Assembly: GCF_015390235.1 (NCBI RefSeq)
Contig: NZ_VUOH01000006.1
Span: forward strand, 300,669-364,668
Source: Quadrisphaera sp. INWT6
Lineage (GTDB): Bacteria > Actinomycetota > Actinomycetes > Actinomycetales > Quadrisphaeraceae
Direction of reading: 5' to 3'
DNA length: 64,000 nucleotides
Within the stretch, counting starts at the first letter, position 1, and the number at the start of each line of letters is the position of its first letter. Under the pieces are notes generated by a model. It worked only from the letters and a program-made list of their open reading frames with translations. It was not told the DNA's origin and did no database searches. Positions 16,708-32,064 of this stretch are shown in pieces. A program made the position numbers and the translations under genes.

Positions 16708-16747
16708 CGCGGGAGCCGCACTCTCCGTGAAGGGTGCGGCTCCTGCG
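16708..16747 (-). terminator. metK terminator hairpin
   Basis: A 14-base arm at 16708-16721 pairs with 16734-16747 with one mismatch (right arm GTGCGGCTCCTGCG) over a 12-base loop. It starts 18 bases after the metK stop. GC-rich, without a T-run, as usual in high-GC Actinobacteria. Confidence 0.6.
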
Positions 16748-16764
16748 CGTGTGCTCGGAGGGCG

Positions 16765-17971
16765 TCAGGCGCCGGCAGCGGCCTTCAGCGCCGCGGCGCG
16801 GTCGGTCTGCTCCCAGGTGAAGCCGGGCAGGTCGCGCCCGAAGTGCCCGTACGCCGCGGTCTGGGCGTAGACGGGGCGCAGCAGGTCGAGGTCGCGCACG
16901 ATCGCGGCCGGGCGGAGGTCGAAGACCTCCTTGATGGCGGCGGTGAGGCGGCCCAGGTCGACCGTCTCGGTGCCGAAGCACTCCACGTACAGACCCACCG
17001 GGTGCGAGGCGCCGATGGCGTACGCCACCTGCACCTCGCAGCGCCGCGCCAGGCCCGCGGCCACGACGTTTCTTGGCCACCCAGCGCATCGCGTACGCCG
17101 CGGACCTGTCGACCTTCGACGGGTCCTTGCCGGAGAAGGCGCCGCCGCCGTGGCGAGCCATGCCGCCGTAGGTGTCGACGATGATCTTGCGGCCGGTGAG
17201 GCCGGCGTCGCCCATGGGGCCGCCGATCTCGAAGCGGCCGGTCGGGTTCACCAGCAGCCGGTGACCGGAGGTGTCGAGGTCGACGCCCTCCAGCACGGGG
17301 GCCACCACGGAGGTGCGGATCTCCTCGGCCAGCTCGGCGAGGTCGACCCGGGGCGCGTGCTGCGTGGAGAGGACCACCGTGTCGAGGGAGACGGCGCGGT
17401 CGCCGTCGTACCCGATGGTGACCTGGGTCTTGCCGTCGGGCCGCAGGTGGGCGAGCTCACCGCTCTTGCGCACGGCGGTGAGCTGCTCGGACAGGCGGTG
17501 CGCCAGCCAGATCGGCAGCGGCATGAGCTCGGGGTGTCGTCGCAGGCGTACCCGAACATCAGGCCCTGGTCACCGGCGCCCTGGGCGTCGAGCGGGTCGT
17601 CGGAGTCGAGACCGCCGGAGCGCTGCTCCCAGGAGGAGTCGACGCCCTGGGCGATGTCGGTCGACTGCGCCCCGATCGAGACCGAGACGCCGCAGGAGTG
17701 CCCGTCGAAGCCCTTCTCGGAGGAGTCGTACCCGATGCCGAGGATGGTCTCGCGACGATCTGCGGGATCTCGACGTAGCCCTTGGTCCGCACTCGCCGGC
17801 GATGTGCACCTGGCCGGTGGTGACCATGGTCTCGACGGCGACGCGGCTGGTCGGGTCCTGGTCGAGCATCGCGTCGAGGATGCGGTCGCTGATCTGGTCG
17901 CAGATCTTGTCGGGGTGCCCCTCGGTCACCGACTCGGAGGTGAACAGGCGCAGGTCCGCAGCAGCGGCCAT
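16765..17971 (-). CDS. metK: S-adenosylmethionine synthetase (four apparent sequencing frameshifts)
   Basis: Makes SAM from methionine and ATP. Starts at the ATG at 17971 ([18 protein letters not shown], the ATP/methionine motif), continues through [25 protein letters not shown] sequence, [17 protein letters not shown], and [20 protein letters not shown] plus [15 protein letters not shown], and ends with [18 protein letters not shown]. Single-base indels occur near 17791, 17755 and 17531 (missing base) and 17070 (extra A). Corrected length is about 402 residues, normal for MetK. The gene is essential, so these are almost certainly read errors. Its ATG overlaps the coaBC stop (TGATG). Confidence 0.9.
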
Positions 17972-19263
17972 CAGAGGTCTCCTCGGGTGTTGACGGGCTG
18001 GCTGCCGGGCACGCGCATCGCGACAGCGTCCCAGACGGCGTCGGCGATGCTCTCCTTGGCGCGGGCCCCATGGCCCGCTCGGTGCCGTCAGCGCCGATGA
18101 TGACGACGGTTGTTGTCGGCGGTGCCGGAAGGCCCTGCCACCACCGACCTCGTTGACCACCAGCAGGTCGGCGCCCTTGCGCTGCGCCTTGAGGCGGCCG
18201 TGCTCGAGGACGGAGCCGGTCTCGTCGCCCGTCTCGCGGCGAAGCCGACCAGCACCGTGCTGGCGGGCAGCCCGCCGGAGCGGCGCTCGGCCACCAGGCC
18301 GGCGAGGACGTCGGGGTTGCGGACCAGCTGCAGGTCTAGGCGGGCCCCGTCGTCGTCGGAGCCGCCGCTCTTCTTGATCTTCGTCTCCGCGGGGGCGGCG
18401 GGCCGGAAGTCGGCGACGGCGGCGGCCATGACGACGGCGTCCGCTCCCCCGCCCGCGCGCGCGGCGGTGAGGACGGCGTCGCGCATCTGCAGCGCGGTGC
18501 TCACCGGCACCACGTGCGCTCCGGCGGGGTCGGGCACCTCGGTGTGGGCCCGCACGTACGTGACGCGCGCACCCCGGGCGAGCGCGCGGACGGCCAGCGC
18601 GGCTCCCTGCCGGCCGGACGAGGCGTTGCCGAGGAAGCGGACCGGGTCGAGCGGCTCGCGCGTGCCCCCGGCGGAGACGACGACGTGGCGCCCCTCGAGG
18701 TCTCGCACCGGCGGGACGACGGCGGCGCCACCGCCGTCGCCGGCCAGCAGGGCCATCGCCGCGGCGTGGATGCGCTCCGGCTCGGGCAGGCGCCCGGGCC
18801 CGGTGTCAGCGCCGGTGAGCCGGCCGCTGTCGGGCTCCAGCACGTGCACGCCGCGCTCGCGCAGCAGCGCCGTGTTCGCCACCACCGCGGGGTGCTGCCA
18901 CATCTCCGTGTGCATCGCGGGGGCCAGCAGCACCGGGCACCGCGCGGTGAGCAGCACGTTGGTCAGCAGGTCGTCGGCGAGCCCGTGGGCGGCGCGACCC
19001 AGCAGGTCGGCGGTCGCGGGGGCGACGACGACGAGGTCGGCCTCGCGGCCGATCCTCACGTGCGGCACCTCGTGGACGTCGCTCCAGACGTCCGTGGCGA
19101 CCGCCTGGCCGGACAGCGCCGCCCAGGTGGGCTCACCCACGAAGCGCAGCGCGGCCTCGGTCGGGACCACCCGGACGGACGCCCCGCCCTCGGTGAACAG
19201 GCGCAGCAGCAGCGCCGCCTTGTAGGCGGCGATGCCGCCGCCGACACCGAGGACGACGCGCAC
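17971..19263 (-). CDS. coaBC: Bifunctional CoA biosynthesis protein CoaBC (indels near C-terminus)
   Basis: Phosphopantothenoylcysteine decarboxylase plus phosphopantothenate-cysteine ligase, two steps of coenzyme A synthesis. The FMN-binding decarboxylase half ([19 protein letters not shown], catalytic His in [25 protein letters not shown]) is followed by the ligase half ([32 protein letters not shown]). Near the end four single-base indels (about 18240, 18129, 18110, 18068) scramble the frame. After correction the tail reads [18 protein letters not shown] and closes with [13 protein letters not shown]. The two losses and two gains cancel, keeping the overall length in frame at about 430 residues. 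Confidence 0.88.
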
Positions 19264-19283
19264 GGCGGGCGGGCCCGAGGAGC

Positions 19284-19625
19284 TCAGAAGGAGCGGTCGT
19301 CGGCCGGGGCCGCGAAGGGGTCGGACGGCGCGACGGCGGCGGCCTCGGCGGCGGCCTCCTCGGCGCTGACCGGGCGGATCGTCAGCAGGCCGGCGTCGAT
19401 CTCGCGCAGCGCCACGCTCAGCGGCTTCTCCTGCACGTGGGTCTCCACCAGCGGGCCGACGTACTCCAGCAGGCCCTCGCCGAGCTGGGAGTAGTACGCG
19501 TTGATCTGGCGCGCGCGCTTGGCGGCGTAGATGACCAGGCCGTACTTAGAGCCGTCAGCGGCCTCGAGCAGGTCGTCGATCGGGGGGTTGGTGATGCCCT
19601 CGGGGGCAGCGGCGGTTCCGGACAC
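19284..19625 (-). CDS. rpoZ: DNA-directed RNA polymerase omega subunit
   Basis: 113 residues from a GTG at 19625. The conserved core is [32 protein letters not shown], followed by [14 protein letters not shown]. Omega helps assemble beta-prime into RNA polymerase. The acidic Ala-rich C-terminal tail is common in Actinobacteria. Located between gmk and coaBC, the conserved actinobacterial order. Confidence 0.95.
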   Translation of the reverse strand: MSGTAAAPEGITNPPIDDLLEAADGSKYGLVIYAAKRARQINAYYSQLGEGLLEYVGPLVETHVQEKPLSVALREIDAGLLTIRPVSAEEAAAEAAAVAPSDPFAAPADDRSF

Positions 19626-19665
19626 GGTCGTCCTCCAGCTCGGGGTCAGGGGTGGGCCTGCGAGC

Positions 19666-20286
19666 TCAGCGCGAGTGCTGCGAGCGAGCGCTCAGCGGGC
19701 CCAGACCCATGCATGATACGAGTTCGTCAGCGGCCTCGGCGACGTCGTGGTTGACGATCGTGGTGTCGAACTCGGGTTCGGCGGCCAGCTCGACGCGGGC
19801 CGTGGCCAGGCGGCGCTCCCGCTCCTCGGCCCCCTCGGTGCCGCGGCCGACCAGGCGGCGCGTCAGCTCCTCCCAGCTGGGCGGGGCCAGGAACACGAAG
19901 TGCGCCTGCGGCATCGCGGCCTTCACCTGGCGCGCGCCCTGCAGGTCGATCTCCAGCAGCACCGGCGTGCCGGCGGCCAGCGCCTCCTCGACGGGGCGCC
20001 GCGGCGTGCCGTAGCGGTGCCGCCCGTGGACGACGGCCCACTCCAGCATCTGCCCCTGCTCGACGAGGGCGTCGAAGTCGGCCTCGGAGGTGAAGAGGTA
20101 GTGCACGCCGTCGACCTCCCCGGGGCGGGGCGCCCGGGTGGTGGCCGAGACGGACAGCCAGACCTGGGGGTAGCGGCGCCGCACGTCGGAGGCGACCGTC
20201 CCCTTGCCGACAGCCGTCGGCCCGGCCAGGACGACCAGCCGCTGGGGCGTCGTCCCGGCCGGGCCGGTGGCGTTCTCGGTGCTCAG
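19666..20286 (-). CDS. gmk: Guanylate kinase (start codon unclear)
   Basis: Phosphorylates GMP to GDP. The P-loop is [14 protein letters not shown], then [20 protein letters not shown] with the GMP-binding Arg, and [13 protein letters not shown]. Sequence upstream of the P-loop ([15 protein letters not shown]) has no ATG, GTG or TTG in frame back to the mihF stop; the only candidates are CTG codons at 20286 and 20295, the latter overlapping the mihF TGA. Either CTG is used or a base is missing here. With the 20286 start the length is about 206 residues, normal for Gmk. Confidence 0.88.
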   Translation of the reverse strand: MSTENATGPAGTTPQRLVVLAGPTAVGKGTVASDVRRRYPQVWLSVSATTRAPRPGEVDGVHYLFTSEADFDALVEQGQMLEWAVVHGRHRYGTPRRPVEEALAAGTPVLLEIDLQGARQVKAAMPQAHFVFLAPPSWEELTRRLVGRGTEGAEERERRLATARVELAAEPEFDTTIVNHDVAEAADELVSCMGLGPLSARSQHSR

Positions 20287-20291
20287 GGCTG

Positions 20292-20606
20292 TCAGCGGCC
20301 GAAGCGCTCGATGAGGGCGCTGATCTGGTTGGCGCCGAGGCCGCGGACGCGGCGGGTCTCGGAGATGCCGATCTCCTCCATGACCTTCTGGGCGCGGACC
20401 TTGCCGACGCCCGGGAGGGCCTCGAGGAGGGCGGAGACCTTCATCTTGCCGACGACGTCGTTCTCCTGGCCCTCGCGGATGACGTCGCCCAGGTCGCCCT
20501 GGGAGTTCTTCAGGCGGTTCTTCACCTCGGCGCGCTCACGGCGTGCCTGGGCGGCCTTCTCCAGGGCCGCGGCTCGCTGCTCGGGAGTCAGGATCGGGAG
20601 CGGCAC
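20292..20606 (-). CDS. mihF: Integration host factor, actinobacterial type
   Basis: 104 residues from a GTG. The helical N-terminus ([20 protein letters not shown]) is followed by [19 protein letters not shown] and the helix-two-turn-helix [18 protein letters not shown] with the DNA-binding RRVRGLG segment. The family bends DNA, compacts the nucleoid and is essential in mycobacteria. It sits between pyrF and gmk, its usual place. Confidence 0.95.
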   Translation of the reverse strand: MPLPILTPEQRAAALEKAAQARRERAEVKNRLKNSQGDLGDVIREGQENDVVGKMKVSALLEALPGVGKVRAQKVMEEIGISETRRVRGLGANQISALIERFGR

Positions 20607-20692
20607 GGACAGTCACCTCTGGGCGTCGTGGGGGAAAGTGGACTGGTGGCGAACCTAGCCAGGTCGCCTGGTCGGAGCAACGGCGGGGTGGG

Positions 20693-21664
20693 TCACCCGG
20701 CGTGACCGGCCTCGCCCACCAGCGCGTGGCGGCAGGCGTCGGCAGAGCGTACGGCCGTCTCCCGGAGCGCCGACACCGAGGGTCCGGCCGAGAGCACCTC
20801 GCGGCTCGAGGAGGCCAGGACGGCGCCGCGCGCGCCCCCGAAGACGCGCTCCAGGTCGGCGGGGCCGGCGCCCTGCGCGCCGATCCCCGGGGCCAGCAGC
20901 GGGCCGTGCACGGCGGCGAGGTCGAGCCCCAGGCGCTCCGCGGCGGAGCCCGTCGTCGCCCCCACCACGAGGCCGACGGAGCCGAGCGGGGCGCCGGCCT
21001 CCCGGGCCGCGGCGTTGCGCTGAGCTGCGGCGCGGGCGACGGCCGCTGCGGTGGCGAGCCCGTCGGCGTCGCGGGCGTGCTGCACCGAGGCCCCCTCGGG
21101 GTTCGACGTCAGCGCCAGCACGAACACGCCGCGCCCGGTGCGCTCGGCCACCTCCATGAGCGGGTCGAGCGAGCCGAACCCGAGGTAGGGCGAGGCGGTG
21201 ACGGCGTCGCCGGCCAGCGGCGACCCCTCCCCCGCGAACGCGTCGGCGTAGGCGGCCATGGTGGAGCCGATGTCGCCGCGCTTGGCGTCGACCACGCAGA
21301 GCAGGCCGGCGGCCCGCGCGTCGGCCACGACCTGCTCGAGGACGGCGACGCCGCGCGAGCCGTGGCGCTCGAAGAACGCCGCCTGCGGCTTGACCGCGGC
21401 GCACGCCCCGGCCACGGCCTCCACGACCGTCCGGGAGAAGCGCTCCAGACCGCTCACGTCGTCGGACAGGCCCCAGGAGGCCAGGAGGGCCGGCGAGGGG
21501 TCGATGCCGACGCACAGGGGCCCGTGGGCCGCCATGGCGCCGGCCAGGCGGGTGCCGAAGGGCTCGGGCTGCTGCTCGGACCGCTGCTCGGACCGCTGCT
21601 CGGACCGCTGGTCGGGCCCCTGGTCGGGCCGCCGGTCGGCTGGGTGGCTGGGCTGCTGGCTCAT
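20693..21664 (-). CDS. pyrF: Orotidine 5'-phosphate decarboxylase
   Basis: About 323 residues; converts OMP to UMP, the last step of pyrimidine synthesis. It belongs to the long actinobacterial type (PyrF subfamily 2), with LCVGIDPSPALLASWGL, the catalytic VVDAKRGDIGSTM, and LLAPGIGAQGAGPADL. The N-terminus carries an unusual RSEQ/DQGP tandem repeat of about 20 residues, encoded by a 12-bp minisatellite. The ATG overlaps the pyrD stop by three bases (ATGA), and it is the last gene of the pyr run before mihF. Confidence 0.92.
   Translation of the reverse strand: MSQQPSHPADRRPDQGPDQRSEQRSEQRSEQQPEPFGTRLAGAMAAHGPLCVGIDPSPALLASWGLSDDVSGLERFSRTVVEAVAGACAAVKPQAAFFERHGSRGVAVLEQVVADARAAGLLCVVDAKRGDIGSTMAAYADAFAGEGSPLAGDAVTASPYLGFGSLDPLMEVAERTGRGVFVLALTSNPEGASVQHARDADGLATAAAVARAAAQRNAAAREAGAPLGSVGLVVGATTGSAAERLGLDLAAVHGPLLAPGIGAQGAGPADLERVFGGARGAVLASSSREVLSAGPSVSALRETAVRSADACRHALVGEAGHAG
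21572..21631 (-). repeat. 12-bp minisatellite in the pyrF N-terminus
   Basis: Three perfect copies of CTGCTCGGACCG (plus strand) at 21572-21607, then two degenerate copies to 21631. They keep the frame and encode repeats of Arg-Ser-Glu-Gln and Asp-Gln-Gly-Pro outside the enzymatic core, so copy number could vary without harming PyrF. Confidence 0.85.
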
Positions 21665-22659
21665 CGGAGGCCCCTCCCGGGCTCGTGGGCGATGCCGACG
21701 ACGTCGGCCAGGCGGGTCGCGCCCCGGCGGGCGAGCTCGGCCCCCAGCTCGCGGGCCACGCGGACCGGCGCCGACGGGTCGGCGAAGGTCGCCGTGCCGA
21801 CCTGCACGGCGCACGCCCCGACGGCGATGAGCTGCAGGGCGTCCGCGCCGCTGGCCACTCCCCCGGCGCCGACGACGGGCACGTCGGGCAGCACGCCGGC
21901 GCGCTTGGCGGCCGTGAGCTGCCAGACGCAGCGCACGGCGATCGGGCGGATGGCGGGCCCGGAGGTGCCTCCGGTGACCCCCGCGAGCTGCGGGCGCAGG
22001 GTGACCGGGTCGACGACCATGCCGAGGGTGGTGTTGATGGCCGTCAGACCCGTGGCGCCGCCGTCGGTGCAGGCCCGGGCCACGGCCACCAGGTCGGTGA
22101 CGTCGGGGCTGAGCTTGGCGAGCACCGGCAGGTCGGGGCGCCCGGAGGCGCGGACGGCCTCGCTGACCGCCTCGAGCACCGCGCGGGAGGCGCCCGGGTC
22201 GCACGCGAAGACGAGCCCGCGGTTGGCGACGTTCGGGCAGGAGATGTTGACCTCGAGGGCCCCGACGGCGCTCTCGCGCGCCAGGCGGGCGGCCAGCTCC
22301 CCGAACTCCTCCGGGTCTCCCCCGGCGATGGAGGCGACGACGCGCGCTCCCGCGGCCTCCAGCACCGGCAGGTCGTGCGCGGCGAAGGACTCGACGCCCG
22401 GCCCCTGCAGGCCGATGGAGTTGAGCATCCCCGAGGGGGTCTCGGCCATGCGGGGCGTGGCGCGCCCGGAGCGGGCCTGCCGCATCACCGACTTGGTGAC
22501 GACGGCGCCGAGCTCCGACAGGTCGAGGTACGGCGCGAGCTCGGCCCCGGCGGCGGCGCACCCCGACGCCGTCATCGTGGGGGCCGGCAGGTGCAGCGAG
22601 CCGATCGAGGTGGACAGGTCCACCGAGGTGTTCGGGAGGTCCATGATCGCGGTGGACAC
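21661..22659 (-). CDS. pyrD: Dihydroorotate dehydrogenase, class 1B catalytic subunit
   Basis: 332 residues from the GTG at 22659; oxidises dihydroorotate to orotate with FMN. Motifs include the Lys in GAVVTKSVMR, LEVNISCPNVANRG with the class-1 active-site Cys region, and PVVGAGGVASGADALQ for FMN phosphate. The PyrK subunit gene lies directly upstream with a two-base gap, which marks it as the NAD-linked class 1B enzyme rather than the membrane quinone-dependent class 2 enzyme of mycobacteria. Overlaps pyrF by four bases. Confidence 0.92.
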   Translation of the reverse strand: MSTAIMDLPNTSVDLSTSIGSLHLPAPTMTASGCAAAGAELAPYLDLSELGAVVTKSVMRQARSGRATPRMAETPSGMLNSIGLQGPGVESFAAHDLPVLEAAGARVVASIAGGDPEEFGELAARLARESAVGALEVNISCPNVANRGLVFACDPGASRAVLEAVSEAVRASGRPDLPVLAKLSPDVTDLVAVARACTDGGATGLTAINTTLGMVVDPVTLRPQLAGVTGGTSGPAIRPIAVRCVWQLTAAKRAGVLPDVPVVGAGGVASGADALQLIAVGACAVQVGTATFADPSAPVRVARELGAELARRGATRLADVVGIAHEPGRGLR

Positions 22660-22661
22660 GG

Positions 22662-23626
22662 TCAGTGGCCTCCCGTCGCCTTCGGGGCGCCCACGGCGTC
22701 GTCGGGGACCAGCGCCCCGCCCCGCAGGTGCTCCGCTGCGCCGATGGCGTCCCAGCGCAGCGCGTCGCCGTCGAACACCGGGCCGGCGGTGCAGGCCCGC
22801 AGCATCCGGGTGCGAGTGACCCCGTCGTCGTCGACCGCAGCCACGGGCAGCACGCACGTCATGCAGACGCCGACGCCGCAGGCCATCGACTCCTCGACGG
22901 CGAGCCACGTGCTCGCGCCGTCGCCCAGCGCCTCGCGGGTGGTGGTGTGGACGGCGCGGAGCATCGGCATGGGCCCGCAGGCGTAGACGACGGGCTCGCC
23001 CAGCTCGGCCAGCTCGTGCAGCACCTCGGGCAGCGCGTCGGTGACGCGCCCGGGAGCGCCGAGGGAGCCGTCGTCGGTGGTGATGACGACGGCGTCAGCG
23101 ACCCCGTCCAGCGCCGTGGCCTCGTCGACGGCGCTGGTGCCCAGCAGCCGGTCGGCGCTGGCGGCCCCGACGATCCCGACGACGCGGCTGCCGGTGGCCA
23201 CCAGCTGCCCGGCCAGCCAGGGCAGCGGCGCGGCCCCGTAGCCGCCGCCGATGACGACGGCCGGGGTGCCAGGGGCCGGCAGCGGGAACGGGCGGCCCAG
23301 GGGCGCCGTCGTGGAGACGGTGTCGCCGGGGCGCTTCGCGGCGAGCAGCCGCGTGCCCGGGCCGGCCGCGGCGACGACCACCTCGAGGGTGCCCGCCTCC
23401 GGGTCGGCGGCGTGCAGCGACAGCGAGCGGCGCAGGAGCATGCCGGAGTCGCCGGTGCCGCACGCCACGAACTGCCCGGGGCGCGCCCGGCGGGCGGCCT
23501 CGGGGGCGCGCAGCACCAGGTGGGTGTACGCGCCCACGGGCCGCGCGGAGACGACCTCGGCCAGCTCCTGGACGCCCTGGGCGACCTCGCCCGGGGCCGC
23601 CGCGAGCGCCCCCGCGCCGGCCGCCA

Positions 23627-23627
<1 letters not shown>
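22662..23627 (-). CDS. pyrK: Dihydroorotate dehydrogenase electron-transfer subunit
   Basis: 321 residues with the ferredoxin-reductase layout: an FAD-binding barrel (GQFVACGTGDSGMLLRRSLS), an NAD-binding domain (AVVIGGGYGAAPLPWLAGQL) and a C-terminal 2Fe-2S cluster motif C-x4-C-x2-C (SMACGVGVCMTC) plus a further Cys in LRACTAGPVF. It passes electrons from PyrD to NAD. The GTG start overlaps the carB TAG by one base. Confidence 0.93.
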
Positions 23628-27006
<3,379 letters not shown>

Positions 27007-27007
<1 letters not shown>

Positions 27008-28272
27008 CAGCGGTCGCCCTTCTGGTCGGAGCTGCTGGTGGCGTGGTCGGTGGGGGACGAGGTGGTGCTGCTGGTCGGCTTGGGCGCGTTCACCAGCGGC
27101 GGCAGGGGCGCGCCCGGGTCGGCGACCAGGGCGGCGAACCTGTCGAAGAGGTAGTTGGCGTCGTGCGGGCCGGCCGCGGCCTCGGGGTGGTACTGCACCG
27201 AGAACGCCGGGGAGCCGCTGACCCGCAGGCCCTCGACCACGCCGTCGTTGAGGCCGACGTGGCTGACCTCGACCTCGCCGAAGGGGCTGGCGACCGAGCC
27301 CTCCAGCGGGGCGTCCACGGCGAAGCCGTGGTTGTGGGCCGTGACCTCGACGCGCCCGGTGGACCTGTCGAGCACCGGCTGGTTCACGCCGCGGTGGCCG
27401 TAGCGCAGCTTGTAGGTGCCCAGGCCGAGGGCGCGGCCCAGCAGCTGGTTGCCGTAGCAGATGCCGAAGAACGGGATCCTGCGCTCCAGCACCTGCTGGA
27501 TCAGCGCGACCTCGTGGGTGGCGGCGCTCGGGTCGCCCGGGCCGTTGGAGAAGAAGACGCCGTCGGGGCTGACCGCGAGCACGTCCTCGAGGGTGGCCAT
27601 CGCGGGCAGGACGTGGACCTCCGCACCGCGGCGGGCCAGCTCGCGGGGGGTGTTCGCCTTGATGCCGAGGTCGACGGCGGCGACGGTGAAGCGCTTCTCG
27701 CCGAGGGCCGGCACCACGTAGGCGTCCTGCGTGGAGACCTGGCCGGCGAGGTCGGCGCCGGCCATCTGCGCCCCGCCGCGCACGCGCTCGACCAGCGCCT
27801 CGGCGCTGGCGCCCTCGAGCGCCGGCCCGGAGAAGACGCCGACGCGCATCGCACCGCGCTCGCGCAGGTGGCGGGTCAGCGCCCGGGTGTCGACGCCGGA
27901 GATCCCGACGACGCCCTGGGCGGACAGCTCGTCGACCAGCTCGCGGCGCGAGCGCCACGAGGAGGCGCGGCGGGCGGGGTCGCGGACCACGTACCCGGCG
28001 ACCCAGATCTGGGAGGACTCGTCGTCCTCGTCGTTCCAGCCGGTGTTGCCGATGTGCGGGGCCGTCATGACCACCACCTGGCGGTGGTAGCTCGGGTCGG
28101 TGATCGTCTCCTGGTAGCCGGTCATCGCGGTGCAGAAGACGGCCTCGCCGACCGTCTCGCCGACGGCGCCGTAGGCGCGCCCGGTGAAGGTGCGCCCGTC
28201 CTCCAGGACCAGCAGCGCCGGTCCTGCCGCGGTGCTGCTCGTGCTGCTGGTCGTGCTCGTCGTCGTGCTCAT
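27007..28272 (-). CDS. carA: Carbamoyl-phosphate synthase small subunit (glutamine amidotransferase)
   Basis: 421 residues. The N-terminal CarA domain ([28 protein letters not shown]) is followed by a class I glutaminase domain with the nucleophile in [16 protein letters not shown], and His-Glu in [11 protein letters not shown]. The N-terminus begins with a Thr/Ser-rich stretch and the C-terminus ends in another, both absent from compact homologues. Supplies ammonia to CarB. Overlaps the Rv1382-like gene by four bases (ATGA). Confidence 0.96.
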
Positions 28273-28850
28273 GCCGCCTCCTCCGCGTCGGTACCTGCCG
28301 GGCCGGGTGCTGGACCGTCGGAGGGCCGGGGCACGAGGCCCTCGACCAGCGCCACCAGGACGGGGGCGTCCTGCTGGGGCTTGGTGCGCACCGCCGTCTC
28401 CAGCGCGACCGGGCCCTGCGGCCCGTCGAGCCGCCACGAGATCACCACGAGGTCCTCCTTGCCGAACATCACCTTGCCCGCCTGCCCGCGGGCGCGGTGC
28501 GCGCCCAGCAGGTCAGCGGCGGGGATCGAGAACGAGGCGGCGCCGGGGCGCCGCAGGACGAGCCGGTGCGGCTCGGCCGCCACCTCGGCCAGGCTGCGCG
28601 AGCCCAGGCCGTGCGCGGTCACGCGCTCCAGCGGGCGCCCGGCGAGGACGGTCGAGACGTAGGTGCCCGTCACGGTGCGGGCAGCGGCCTCCGGGGAGGT
28701 CTCCCCCGTCCACGCGGCGTCGTCGACGCCGGCGGGCGCGGACAGCACCGCGCCCTGCTGGGCGCCGCGGCGGCGCCAGCTGCGCAGCATGAGCAGCCAC
28801 ACCAGCGGGACCAGCGCGAGCAGCGCCAGCCCGGCGATCACCTGGTCCAC
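28269..28850 (-). CDS. Conserved membrane protein between pyrC and carA (Rv1382-like)
   Basis: 193 residues from a GTG inside the end of pyrC (13-base overlap). One N-terminal membrane helix ([19 protein letters not shown]), then a cytoplasmic domain with [40 protein letters not shown] and [12 protein letters not shown] that looks PH-like. Mycobacterium tuberculosis has Rv1382 at the same place, between pyrC and carA. Its constant position suggests a role linked to pyrimidine synthesis or mere co-transcription; the function is not known. Confidence 0.8.
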   Translation of the reverse strand: MDQVIAGLALLALVPLVWLLMLRSWRRRGAQQGAVLSAPAGVDDAAWTGETSPEAAARTVTGTYVSTVLAGRPLERVTAHGLGSRSLAEVAAEPHRLVLRRPGAASFSIPAADLLGAHRARGQAGKVMFGKEDLVVISWRLDGPQGPVALETAVRTKPQQDAPVLVALVEGLVPRPSDGPAPGPAGTDAEEAA

Positions 28851-30171
28851 GTCGACCCCGCCTCCGCCGGGCGGGCGGTGGCCAGCGCGCCGTCTAGCAC
28901 GGTGGCGTGGCCCTCCCAGAACGTCGCGACGACGCGCGCGGGCAGCTCGCGGCCGGCGAAGGGGCTGTTGCGGCCCTTGGTGGCCATCGCGGACGGGTCG
29001 ACCGTCCAGCGGGCGGCCGGGTCGACCAGCACCAGGTTCGCGGCCTCGCCGACCTGCAGGGAGCCGCCCTGGGAGGCGACCCGCCCGATGCGCGCCGGGG
29101 TCTGCGACATCACGCGCGCCACACCGGCCCAGTCGAGGTGCCCCGGCTCCACCAGCGCCTGGACGACGACGGACAGCGCCGTCTCCAGGCCGGTCATGCC
29201 CATGGCGGCGGCGGACCACTCGCAGTCCTTGTCCTCCACCGGGTGGGGGGCGTGGTCGGTGGCGACGACGTCGATCGTGCCGTCGGCGACCCCGGCGCGC
29301 AGGGCGCGGACGTCGTCGTCGGTGCGCAGCGGGGGGTTGACCTTGTAGACGGGGTCGTAGCCGCGGACCAGCTCGTCGGTGAGGAGGAGGTGGTGGGGCG
29401 TCACCTCGGCGGTGACGTCGACGCCGCGGGCCTTGGCCCAGCGCACGATCTCGACGCTGCCGGCGGTGGAGAGGTGGCAGACGTGCAGGCGGGAGCCGAC
29501 GTGCCCGGCGAGCAGCACGTCGCGGGCGATGATCGCCTCCTCCGCCACGGCCGGCCACCCCCGCAGCCCGAGCACGCCGGAGACGGCGCCCTCGTTCATC
29601 TGCGCGCCCTCGGTGAGCCGGGGCTCCTGGGCGTGCTGGGCCACGACGCCGTCGAAGGCCTTCACGTACTCCAGCGCCCGGCGCATGAGGACGGCGTCGA
29701 AGACGCACTTCCCGTCGTCGGAGAACACGCGCACCCCGGCGGCGGAGTCGGCCATGGCGCCGAGCTCGGCCAGGCGCTGGCCCTCCAGGCCGGTGGTCAC
29801 GGCGCCGACCGGGCGCACGTCGCACCAGCCGGCCTCGCGGCCCAGGCGCCACACCTGCTCGACCACGCCGGCGGTGTCGGCGACGGGAGCGGTGTTGGCC
29901 ATCGCGTGCACGGCCGTGAAGCCGCCGAGGGCCGCGGCGCGGGTGCCGGTGTCCACGGTCTCGGCGTCCTCGCGGCCGGGCTCGCGCAGGTGGGTGTGCA
30001 GGTCGACCAGGCCGGGCAGGGCCACCAGGCCCTCGGCCTCGACGGTGCGGGCGCCGTCGGGGGCCGTCAGGGTCCCGGCGGGGGCGACCTCGGCCACCAG
30101 GCCGTCGCGCAGCAGCAGGTCGCGGGGCTCGGCTCCCAGGGGCCGGGCCGCGCGCACGAGCGTCGTCGTCA

Positions 30172-30172
<1 letters not shown>
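28838..30172 (-). CDS. pyrC: Dihydroorotase
   Basis: 444 residues, type I dihydroorotase, cyclising carbamoyl aspartate. Metal ligands appear in PGLVDLHTHLREPG, RLHVCHLSTAGS and DVVATDHAPHP; the substrate loop HAMANTAPV is also intact. Its ATG overlaps the pyrB stop by one base (TGATG), continuing the tightly coupled operon. Confidence 0.95.
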
Positions 30173-31980
<1,808 letters not shown>

Positions 31981-32064
31981 CAGGCTGGAGTTGACCGGGG
32001 CATGACTCCCCGTGACGATCACTGTCTGTTGAACTTCGAGAACCGCGTGGTGAGAGGGGTCGGG

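Noticed and set aside
16507..16764. SAM riboswitch near metK
   Set aside because: The structured region lies downstream of metK, not upstream, and fits terminators of converging genes.
17050..18250. Programmed frameshifting in metK and coaBC
   Set aside because: Eight shifts of both signs in short homopolymers, with no slippery-site logic; read errors explain them better.
21572..21631. CRISPR-like repeat
   Set aside because: A 12-bp in-frame minisatellite without spacers, inside pyrF.
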